A DNA stretch of 19,717 bases from Clostridiales bacterium. GTDB taxonomy: Bacteria > Bacillota > Clostridia > Peptostreptococcales > Anaerovoracaceae. Within the stretch, counting starts at the first letter, position 1. Each line of letters starts with the position of its first letter. Shown here one piece after another: positions 7,865-14,230 of this stretch. The notes under the pieces were generated by a model. The model searched no databases, was not told the DNA's origin, and saw nothing but the letters and a program-made list of their open reading frames with translations. The translations under genes and the position numbers were made by a program. Location: positions 1-19,717 of the forward strand of contig JABZIP010000020.1 of assembly GCA_015258265.1 (NCBI GenBank). Direction: 5' to 3'.

Positions 7865-9406
7865 TCAAAAAAATTTTAAAAGTTTAGCACCGATTACAGT
7901 TACTACAAAGCATAGTAATGAAAGCAAACCAGAATTCATATTCGGTAGTGCATTAGTAATAATATCTGTAAAAACTTGAACTGTAGCAAAAATTGATAAA
8001 ACCCGTAAAAACTTCTCCTGCCTTTCCTCAATTTCACGCTCATTTGCAGAAATCATTGATTCCAATATTTTTTTATTTTCTTCGTATTTTTCAAATATTC
8101 TATCTATTCCAAATCCTTTTGAAATTTTCCTTGCCGACATCCTGACTGTTGGGAAGAGAAAGTGTTCGTAATCTGCAAATTTCATTGCCTTATCCATCTC
8201 GAAACTCAATTCGTCAATTATATTTACATTTATATTTTCTACTTCCTTATTTTTCCCTTTTCCCCGCGATTCAGCTTGTTTTTTTCTTTCGGCTTGTAAT
8301 TTTTTATGTATTTTATCTATAGCCGCATCATAAAACAATATTATTTCTACGAAAAATATTTCCAATGCCATATATGCAATACGTTCTTGATTAAAAACAC
8401 TAAATTCATTGCATTTTTCAAATAATGTATCTTCTGAAAGATACACCTCTGCCGTACTATATTGTGCAATATCTTTATCCGATACAATCTTTTCAAAATC
8501 ACCTTTTATATCCGCCATAGGATATTCTTCGTTAGCTAAAGCATTTACAATTTCGATATTTTTTACTAAATTATTAGAAAATACCATGCTTCGCTTTTTA
8601 CCAAATTTTCTAATCTCAAATTTCTTCAATAGTTGTTCTATAGTATAATCTTGATTTTGATATGTAATTAACAACTGATTTCCACAATAATAATTTAGTA
8701 ATTTATTTCCTCCAATATTGCAATTAAGTACAAATATTTCTATTATACAAAAGCCAGTTTGATGTTTAACAATCTCCATTACCGCACTTTGCCTAAATTT
8801 TTTGTTAGAGTTTACTTCGTTTATAGTTATAACTATTGGACTTACGCATTTTCTTTCGGTATCTTTCATAAATTCAGAGCTGTTTTCTGCTTCGACATCT
8901 TCTTTGATTTGGCGATTAAAAAAATCTAATAATTCTAATTTAGTATTGTTTAATGTTTGCCACTGATTTGTATTTTTTTCAAATTTTCCGGGAATAAAAA
9001 GGCAGACATCGCATACATCAGGCTTAAAACAGTAGTCTTTATATAATTTTATTGTATCTATATCCTGCATTAAAAACTCTACATTGTCATTTTCACATTT
9101 TTCATAAACTAATGCAGTCCCTGCAAATCCATCTGCATCTAAACGAATCTCCACCTTTTTAAATACAACAGGAGCTTGAAATTTATCAAGCTCTAAAATT
9201 TCAAGTTCCTCAATTTCAATTACTGTAAACTCATTGTATGCATCATCATCATTACTTTTTTCAAAATAAAAATTATGATTATCATCCACTATATATTTTG
9301 AGCCCTGTAATTTAACATTTTTATTTTTTTTATATTTTATATCAAGTGTATCCAGTACGTTATGCATGATTTCATTTGTACATAACAAATCATATACTTT
9401 ATTCAA
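7865..9406 (-). CDS. Large protein with CorA-like C-terminal two-TM architecture
   Basis: A 513-residue protein. Residues 1-about 340 are soluble, beta-rich and of no family I know. Residues about 340-465 form long helices, with a Lys/Glu-rich part near 365-390. Two closely spaced membrane helices end the protein (about 467-487 and 493-511), with only a short PNMNSG loop between. A soluble domain, long stalk helix, two terminal TM helices and an Asn-containing short loop recall CorA-type channels, whose loop is GMN; the exact GMN is not present, so this is a structural analogy. The start is TTG at 9406 with GGAG 8 nt upstream. It follows two small two-TM genes by 20 nt. It could be a membrane pore or an effector of the operon. 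Confidence 0.8.
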   Translation of the reverse strand: MNKVYDLLCTNEIMHNVLDTLDIKYKKNKNVKLQGSKYIVDDNHNFYFEKSNDDDAYNEFTVIEIEELEILELDKFQAPVVFKKVEIRLDADGFAGTALVYEKCENDNVEFLMQDIDTIKLYKDYCFKPDVCDVCLFIPGKFEKNTNQWQTLNNTKLELLDFFNRQIKEDVEAENSSEFMKDTERKCVSPIVITINEVNSNKKFRQSAVMEIVKHQTGFCIIEIFVLNCNIGGNKLLNYYCGNQLLITYQNQDYTIEQLLKKFEIRKFGKKRSMVFSNNLVKNIEIVNALANEEYPMADIKGDFEKIVSDKDIAQYSTAEVYLSEDTLFEKCNEFSVFNQERIAYMALEIFFVEIILFYDAAIDKIHKKLQAERKKQAESRGKGKNKEVENINVNIIDELSFEMDKAMKFADYEHFLFPTVRMSARKISKGFGIDRIFEKYEENKKILESMISANEREIEERQEKFLRVLSIFATVQVFTDIITNALPNMNSGLLSLLCFVVTVIGAKLLKFF

Positions 9407-9426
9407 TTTATTTGCTCCATAAACTC

Positions 9427-9903
9427 TTATATTTTTACCGACAATTCATCTATTTTTGCTTTCAATAAATTCTCTAAATAACTCAAATTATAAATATAAT
9501 TATCAGGTCGTTTCTTTATGCTACACCATTGCTTCAATAAAAGTCCCACTAATAACACCATTACCGCAATTACTACATAATTGGCAAATTGAAAATTATT
9601 TGTTCTTAAAATTGAAATCAGCGAAGCAGCCACAGACAATGCACTTATCAAAAGTGCTATGATTGTAAGCTTCAGTGATGCCGTTGTATTATCCGCTATC
9701 GTCTGTTCCTTTAACGCTTTCACTTTTATATATTGCTTTGCAAATATTTTTATATCACTTACAGATTTTAACACTTCTCTCATTTCATCATTTATTATTT
9801 CAGTTGATTCTTTAGTCTTTAGACCCCCTAACCCACCGTAACGTTTACTTATTTCAAATTTTTTTAAAAGATCGTCAATTATTATATCTATGCTTTTTTT
9901 CAT
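9427..9903 (-). CDS. Small two-TM protein A
   Basis: A 158-residue protein: N-terminal helical cytoplasmic part (1-75, with Gly-rich RYGGLGGLK at about 21-29), TM1 about 78-98, TM2 about 106-125, then a C-terminal helix with YNLSYLENLLKAKIDE. The same C-terminal motif (YKLEYLENLLKYKINE) ends the neighbouring gene at 9914-10477, so the two are related or bind the same partner. The helical-2TM-helical layout resembles SLATT-type two-TM effector domains, but I cannot show membership. It lies 10 nt after protein B and 20 nt before the CorA-like gene. The ribosome site is weak (TAGGTA). Confidence 0.78.
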   Translation of the reverse strand: MKKSIDIIIDDLLKKFEISKRYGGLGGLKTKESTEIINDEMREVLKSVSDIKIFAKQYIKVKALKEQTIADNTTASLKLTIIALLISALSVAASLISILRTNNFQFANYVVIAVMVLLVGLLLKQWCSIKKRPDNYIYNLSYLENLLKAKIDELSVKI

Positions 9904-9913
9904 ACTTGTTTAC

Positions 9914-10477
9914 CTACTTTCTATTTTCATTAATTTTGTATTTCAATAAATTCTCAAGATACTCCAATTTGTAAATATGATATTTTGTATCACAACAACT
10001 AATCACAATATATAAGAAAATTAATACGGCTATTATAAACCCTAATATTACAAAAATACTCCAGCTGTACCATCTAGGTATAATTTCGTCATTCTGGCCC
10101 AAAATAATTTCTACAAATGTCATTGACAATGAAAATATACTTATTGCAAAGGCAAGGATATTTAACAAGAGATAACTAAAATTTATCCTCGAAATCGCTG
10201 CTTCTTTTTCAGCTATCAGTCTCGCCAATTTAGATTTGTCTTCCAATTCCTCTATTGTAATTTTGTTTACGCAATCTTCGATTTTTTCTATGTACTCCTC
10301 GCGTTCCATAAATTTAAAATCTTCTAATTTGCCCCTTCCATTTAATCCCTCTAATATTGCATATACTGTAATGTCATCAGTATCTATTTCGCCATAATTT
10401 ACCTCTTTTTTTCTATATGATAGCTTGTGTATATAATAGTGCATACATTTTCCTATCATTTTTAATTTTTCATGCAT
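9914..10477 (-). CDS. Small two-TM protein B, first gene of the accessory operon
   Basis: A 187-residue protein: cytoplasmic N-terminal domain (1-about 95) with acidic helices, TM1 about 98-121, TM2 about 137-160, and a C-terminal helix ending YKLEYLENLLKYKINE, matching protein A. The N-terminal parts of the two proteins are not obviously alike. ATG at 10477 has AAGGAG at ideal spacing. It is the promoter-proximal gene of the twelve-gene operon, so any switch in the repeat region at 10532-10684 would control it and everything after it. Function unknown; a membrane complex of A, B and the CorA-like protein is a reasonable guess. Confidence 0.8.
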   Translation of the reverse strand: MHEKLKMIGKCMHYYIHKLSYRKKEVNYGEIDTDDITVYAILEGLNGRGKLEDFKFMEREEYIEKIEDCVNKITIEELEDKSKLARLIAEKEAAISRINFSYLLLNILAFAISIFSLSMTFVEIILGQNDEIIPRWYSWSIFVILGFIIAVLIFLYIVISCCDTKYHIYKLEYLENLLKYKINENRK

Positions 10478-10531
10478 ATCTTTCTCCTTCTTGGTGTTTT
10501 GAATATTTTATTTTATATAACCACTTACCAA

Positions 10532-10548
10532 AAAGTGTACTTTCCTGT
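10532..10548 (+). repeat. Left inverted repeat / candidate recombinase site
   Basis: AAAGTGTACTTTCCTGT is the exact reverse complement of 10653-10669. Its core AAAGT-GT-ACTTT is a dyad around an asymmetric GT dinucleotide, as expected for a small serine recombinase that makes a two-base staggered cut. It lies about 55 nt upstream of the first operon gene. Confidence 0.75.
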
Positions 10549-10563
10549 AAGCAATATTTGTCG

Positions 10564-10569
10564 ATTATA
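10564..10569 (-). promoter_or_regulatory. Possible weak -10 facing the accessory operon
   Basis: On the minus strand TATAAT (10564-10569) lies in AT-rich DNA about 87 nt before the operon start, but there is no convincing -35 at 16-18 nt. It may give basal expression in the present orientation or depend on an activator. Confidence 0.3.
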
Positions 10570-10594
10570 TTTATAAGAACTTTCCCAAAACGCC

Positions 10595-10623
10595 TTGAAA
10601 AAAGTGAAAATTTCGTATATAAT
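10595..10623 (+). promoter_or_regulatory. Strong sigma-A promoter pointing away from the operon
   Basis: TTGAAA (10595-10600), a 17-nt spacer and a perfect TATAAT (10618-10623) on the plus strand. The start would be near 10630. In this orientation the transcript meets the 20-bp hairpin at 10643-10684 within about 15 nt and has no plus-strand gene to serve; it would otherwise run antisense into the recombinase gene. It makes sense as the moving part of the candidate inverton. Confidence 0.7.
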
Positions 10624-10642
10624 AACCAATGTAGAACCAAAT

Positions 10643-10684
10643 AAAAGAAGTGACAGGAAAGTACACTTTCCTGTCACTTCTTTT
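10643..10684. terminator. 20-bp perfect palindrome; bidirectional terminator-like hairpin and right recombination site
   Basis: Two 20-base arms (10643-10662 and 10665-10684) are perfect inverted repeats around AC, with T-rich ends on both strands (TTTT on plus, TTTTATTT on minus). It contains the right inverted repeat (10653-10669) and the recombinase TGA stop (10674-10676). It can end both the recombinase mRNA and the plus-strand promoter transcript. An exchange at the central AC would replace the left arm and destroy the long stem, so this hairpin should exist in one orientation only. Confidence 0.65.
10653..10669 (-). repeat. Right inverted repeat / candidate recombinase site
   Basis: ACAGGAAAGTACACTTT is the exact reverse complement of 10532-10548, with the central dinucleotide AC (10663-10664) opposite in orientation to the left GT (10537-10538). 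Opposite dinucleotide orientation predicts inversion rather than deletion. Confidence 0.75.
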
Positions 10685-11291
10685 CGGTTTCACTTATCTG
10701 TTTTTCATAAATTTGCGCCCTGTACCTAAATGTCGAAAGCGGCATTTGGCACTCCTTTGCCGCTGCGCTTCCGCTTACTTTTCCCACCTTCCACTTCTCG
10801 TAACTATCTAAAAAATTTGCCGGCAATTCTTTCGGTTTTCTCCCAAACTTTACTCCTCTTGCTTTTGCAAGTGCTATCCCCTCCGCCTGCCGTTCACGAA
10901 TATTTATTCTTTCATTTTCCGCTACGAACGATAAAATTTGCAACACTATATCGCTCAAAAATGTACCTATCAGGTCTTTACATATTCCTGTATCCAAAAT
11001 CGGCATATCGAGCACTACTATATCTATCCCCTTTTCCTTTGTCAAAACTCGCCATTGTTCGAGTATTTCTTTATAGTTTCTGCCGAGTCTGTCTATACTC
11101 GTAATATACAAACTGTCATTTTTCTTAAATTTTTTTAGCATTTTCAAATATTGCGGACGCTCAAAGTCCTTGCCCGACTGCTTATCCATGAAAATGTTTT
11201 GCTTCGGTACACCTTGTTTCTTCAAAGCAAGTACTTGTCTGCTTTCATTTTGATTATAGCTGCTGATGCGAATATATCCATATATCGTCAC
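10674..11291 (-). CDS. Small serine recombinase (resolvase/invertase family)
   Basis: A 205-residue protein with a complete catalytic domain: YIRIS with nucleophile S10 and R8, E44-R45-P46, and DRLGR with R68 and R71, then the long E-helix (about 100-135) and a C-terminal helix-turn-helix (about 165-195, GSAAAKE...STFRYR) that binds DNA. Length and domain order match Hin/Tn3-type recombinases, which perform inversion or resolution between short sites. The start is GTG at 11291 with GGGGGAG 7 nt upstream. Its stop lies inside the 20-bp palindrome, so the gene abuts its likely target site. Gene proximity and site structure favour invertase function here; resolution of a mobile element is the alternative. 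Confidence 0.93.
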   Translation of the reverse strand: MTIYGYIRISSYNQNESRQVLALKKQGVPKQNIFMDKQSGKDFERPQYLKMLKKFKKNDSLYITSIDRLGRNYKEILEQWRVLTKEKGIDIVVLDMPILDTGICKDLIGTFLSDIVLQILSFVAENERINIRERQAEGIALAKARGVKFGRKPKELPANFLDSYEKWKVGKVSGSAAAKECQMPLSTFRYRAQIYEKQISETEKK

Positions 11292-11324
11292 GATTATTCT
11301 CCCCCTTTTTTGTTAAGTAGATAC

Positions 11325-11352
11325 ATCATATTTATCAAAATTATACATTCAA
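11325..11352 (-). promoter_or_regulatory. Probable recombinase promoter
   Basis: On the minus strand TTGAAT (11347-11352), a 16-nt spacer and TATGAT (11325-11330) precede the recombinase GTG by about 30 nt. It is outside the candidate invertible segment, so expression of the recombinase should not depend on orientation. Confidence 0.5.
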
Positions 11353-11400
11353 ATAGTTAAAACGCTTTCACTTCTTATCTTTCTTTTCTAAAATTAGCAA

Positions 11401-11435
11401 CAAAATAGCGTAGCAATTACAAAACTGCTACGCTA
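11401..11435 (-). terminator. Hairpin TAGCGTAGCA/TGCTACGCTA, terminator-like
   Basis: A 10-bp perfect stem (11406-11415 with 11426-11435) and 10-nt loop. On the minus strand it is followed by TTTTG, so it could stop read-through from ybaK towards the recombinase; the U-tract is short. It lies in the 590-base gene-light stretch 11292-11884, which otherwise holds the recombinase promoter, one doubtful short reading frame and very AT-rich DNA. Confidence 0.5.
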
Positions 11436-11563
11436 AAAAAACCATTTTTCTTCGGTAGATTTCATAAGTAAATCCAAAATATAAATGGCAATAATAATAA
11501 ATATAAATTACAAGCCAAAACTAAAACATCTTTCACATATATTGGTTTTCTTATTTCAATTCA

Positions 11564-11677
11564 TCAATATATGGATTTTCTAGGACGCTGTGATTCTCCT
11601 GTAGGGCTTTCAGATGTAAAATTTTTTATTTTTACTCCGCTTATATGCTGCTTATTTATTTCTTTAGCACTATACAT
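11564..11677 (-). CDS. Doubtful 37-codon reading frame in the AT-rich gap
   Basis: ATG at 11677 to TGA at 11564 encodes 37 residues (starting MYSAKEINKQH, ending QRPRKSIY). The composition is more protein-like than the surrounding DNA, being polar with no long runs. The AGGAA-type ribosome site is too far upstream to be convincing. It may be a small protein, the remnant of a decayed gene left by an insertion, or chance. Confidence 0.2.
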   Translation of the reverse strand: MYSAKEINKQHISGVKIKNFTSESPTGESQRPRKSIY

Positions 11678-11884
11678 ATATAACCGCAAAAGAAAACTTC
11701 CTATTTCCTTTCACAGTTAATCAAAAACTTATATACTTTGTTTTCAATTTCCAAAATATTATATTTCAGTTAGCAAAAAAAAACATTTTGTTATACAGTC
11801 ATTTCAAATTCGTTTTCAATAATTTATATATATAATTTATGTATTTAATCACTAACCTTTAAAATGCGAAAGTTTTGTTGAATT

Positions 11885-12364
11885 TTACACAATCAAATCC
11901 GCAAATGAAAAGTCGATAATTTTGGAAACCTCAGAAACAGGCATTTCTACCTGATATCCGATTTTGCCCGCGCTGAACATAATTCTTTCGTTACCCTCCG
12001 CACTGCTATCAACAAAAGTTTTAAAGATTTTTTTCATTCCGATAGGCGAGCATCCGCCGTGCACATATCCCGTCAGCGGAAAGAGCTCTTTCGATTTCAG
12101 CATTTCTATGCTTTTTTCGCCTGCTGCCTTAGCTGCTTTTTTCAAGTCGAGTTCCCTATCAACGGGAATAACAAAAACATAGTTTGCACCTGACTTTGAT
12201 GTGGTAACCAAGGTTTTAAATACTTCCTTCGGATTTTGCCCTAGCATCGTTGCAATCTCAATACCGTTTGTACTTGGTGTATCAACATAGCAATGACTTA
12301 TATAATCTATTTTCTTGCTATCCAAAATACGCATCACATTAGTTTTTTCTTCATGTTTTGCCAT
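11885..12364 (-). CDS. ybaK: Cys-tRNA(Pro)/aminoacyl-tRNA deacylase, YbaK/EbsC family
   Basis: A 159-residue single-domain protein matching the YbaK family over its full length: KTNVMRILDSKKIDY at the N-terminus, the conserved lysine motif VFKTLVT, and GYVHGGCSPIGMKK in the active-site region. Family enzymes hydrolyse mischarged Cys-tRNA(Pro) in the cytoplasm as a trans-editing factor. The start is ATG at 12364; the ribosome site is poor. It sits 75 nt after the DXS-like gene on the same strand with no clear terminator between, so it may be read from that promoter. An ordinary housekeeping gene. Confidence 0.93.
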   Translation of the reverse strand: MAKHEEKTNVMRILDSKKIDYISHCYVDTPSTNGIEIATMLGQNPKEVFKTLVTTSKSGANYVFVIPVDRELDLKKAAKAAGEKSIEMLKSKELFPLTGYVHGGCSPIGMKKIFKTFVDSSAEGNERIMFSAGKIGYQVEMPVSEVSKIIDFSFADLIV

Positions 12365-12438
12365 TCCCTAACCCATTACTTTCTTTATCTTTCAATTTCA
12401 AAACCATATACTAAAATGTGAATTTAGCTGTGCCAATA

Positions 12439-14202
12439 CTATTCTAATATGTTTTTAACATCTGCGACAATTGATTCAATGTCCATTCCACACTCTTTTA
12501 ACAATGTCGACGGTCTGTAACGATCGTAAAAGACCTTGCCAAATCCATAATTTTTTACTTTCATTTCAGTAGGACCGTAAAACGATGCAACCTTTTGCCC
12601 GAAACCGCCTTCAAGGATACCGTCCTCCAAGGTTATAACAAGTTGGTGATTCTTACAAAGTTTTTCAAGCATTTGCGTATCCAATCCCGAAACAAACCTC
12701 GGGTTTATCAATGTGGCGTCAAATCCCAGTTTCTCCCTAATAGCTTCTACCAAGCGTTCCCCATGCTGATAAAAATCTCCTAGCGCAATAACCGCAACTT
12801 TTTCGCCGTTTTTCTCAAGTTTGAATTTGTTAATCTCACTATAATCCTTATCCGCAGGTCTATCCGTTACTTCATTACACGGAATCAAAATCATAACCGG
12901 ATGTTCCTGTTGATCCAAAGACCACTCCAACATATTTAGATATTCGGATTTTGAAGTAGGCGCCAAAACTAAAAGGTTAGGGATATTAGAAAATGCCGCT
13001 ATCCCAAATATCCCAAGGTGTGTAACATCTGTCATCGCGGCAAAGCTGGCATAATTTAAAAGTATTGTTGCAGGATTTCCGTCAATGCACAAATCCTGAG
13101 AAATCTGATCGTATCCCCTCTGCATAAAGGTCATATGCGTTATAACAAGCGGTTTAACACCGTTTCTTGCTGCTCCCGATGCCATAGCCACCGCATGTTC
13201 CTCGGCGATTCCGACATCCATGTACTGCTCGCCCAGCAATGTTCGAATTTCGGGTGTAAGTGCCATTGCCATAGGCATTGCAGGTGTAATTACCAGTAGT
13301 TTTTTGTCCCTCTTCGCCTTGTCGAGAATATATTTAGCCGTTATAAAGGTATAATTTTCCTCATTACTGAAGCGCGGTTCAGCTATTCCACTAGTTTTAT
13401 CAAACGGCATAGTCCAATGCCACGCTTCTTTGTTGTCTTGTGCATACTTGTATCCAAAGCCTTTTTGAGTGTGAATATGTAACACAATAGGGTGATCGAT
13501 ATCCTTGACTTTCTCAAATGCGGCTATCAAAGTTTGAATATCATTGCCGTTTTCCACATACATATAATCAAGTCCAAAAGCAGTAAAAAGGTTGGTTTTG
13601 GCGCAACCGTTTGTAGCTCTCAACTCTTGTAAATTTTTATAAATACCTCCGTGCGTTTCGGCGATTGCCATTTCGTTGTCGTTCAGCACAATAATTAAGT
13701 TCGACTCCAATTCTGAACCCGCCACATTAAGTCCCTCCAGAGCTTCGCCCCCCGATAGTGATCCGTCGCCTATTACAGCAATAACATTTTCATGTTCCCT
13801 TTTTAAATCGCGCGCCTTTGCAAGTCCACAAGCAAGCGATATAGAAGTTGATGTATGACCTATATTAAAAAGATCGTGCTCGCTCTCTTTGGGATTGGTA
13901 TAACCGGAATCTTCTTCGAAGTGTTCGCTATCAATATATCCCGCCTTACGCCCCGTCAAAATCTTGTGCGGATAAGATTGATGTGAAACATCGAACACAA
14001 TTTTATCAATAGGCGAGTTGAAAACATAATGAAGCGCTATTTCAGCTTCCACCATTCCAAAGTTAGGTCCAAAATGCCCTCCTATGGATGTCAAGCGGTT
14101 GAACAACGCTTCTCTTATTTCCTGCGCCAACTTTTCAAGCTCACTTGCATCAAACTTTTTAATATCATCAGGTCCATTTATTTTGTTAATCAATTCGTAC
14201 AT
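12439..14202 (-). CDS. Divergent DXS-like thiamine-diphosphate enzyme
   Basis: A 587-residue homolog of 1-deoxy-D-xylulose-5-phosphate synthase with thiamine-diphosphate, pyrimidine and C-terminal transketolase domains in normal order. Cofactor motifs are kept: GGH (H43), SHQSYPHK, GDG (145-147) with NDN (174-176), and the activating glutamate E334. Several acceptor-site residues of E. coli DXS are changed, with a constant offset of 36: Y392 to H356, R420 to Y384, D427 to T391 and R478 to C442, while R398 (R362) and H431 (H395) remain. R420 and R478 hold the substrate phosphate. A loop of about 30 residues after NDN and the PVDGHD motif are also missing. It is therefore a DXS-family ketol transferase that probably does not make DXP. 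AGGAGG precedes the ATG. Annotation as dxs would be risky. Confidence 0.85.
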   Translation of the reverse strand: MYELINKINGPDDIKKFDASELEKLAQEIREALFNRLTSIGGHFGPNFGMVEAEIALHYVFNSPIDKIVFDVSHQSYPHKILTGRKAGYIDSEHFEEDSGYTNPKESEHDLFNIGHTSTSISLACGLAKARDLKREHENVIAVIGDGSLSGGEALEGLNVAGSELESNLIIVLNDNEMAIAETHGGIYKNLQELRATNGCAKTNLFTAFGLDYMYVENGNDIQTLIAAFEKVKDIDHPIVLHIHTQKGFGYKYAQDNKEAWHWTMPFDKTSGIAEPRFSNEENYTFITAKYILDKAKRDKKLLVITPAMPMAMALTPEIRTLLGEQYMDVGIAEEHAVAMASGAARNGVKPLVITHMTFMQRGYDQISQDLCIDGNPATILLNYASFAAMTDVTHLGIFGIAAFSNIPNLLVLAPTSKSEYLNMLEWSLDQQEHPVMILIPCNEVTDRPADKDYSEINKFKLEKNGEKVAVIALGDFYQHGERLVEAIREKLGFDATLINPRFVSGLDTQMLEKLCKNHQLVITLEDGILEGGFGQKVASFYGPTEMKVKNYGFGKVFYDRYRPSTLLKECGMDIESIVADVKNILE

Positions 14203-14230
14203 ATATTACCTCCTATTTTCGAGCGCCTCC

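Larger units (their letters stand above)
10539..10662. other. Candidate invertible promoter segment (inverton)
   Basis: The segment between the two central dinucleotides carries a strong plus-strand promoter and is bounded by perfect 17-bp inverted repeats next to a serine recombinase gene. Recombination at two inverted sites would flip it and place the promoter about 95 nt upstream of the accessory operon. Size, repeat length and gene order all suit a phase-variable promoter. No second orientation can be seen in a single assembled sequence, so the switch is inferred. Confidence 0.55.

Noticed and set aside
10531..10684. The repeat pair as a MITE or IS end
   Set aside because: No transposase, no target-site duplication around the outer ends, and the dyad core with an asymmetric dinucleotide plus the adjacent serine recombinase fit crossover sites better. 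It is kept as the main alternative to the inverton.
11775..11783. Run of nine T on the minus strand as a terminator of ybaK
   Set aside because: No stable hairpin precedes it.
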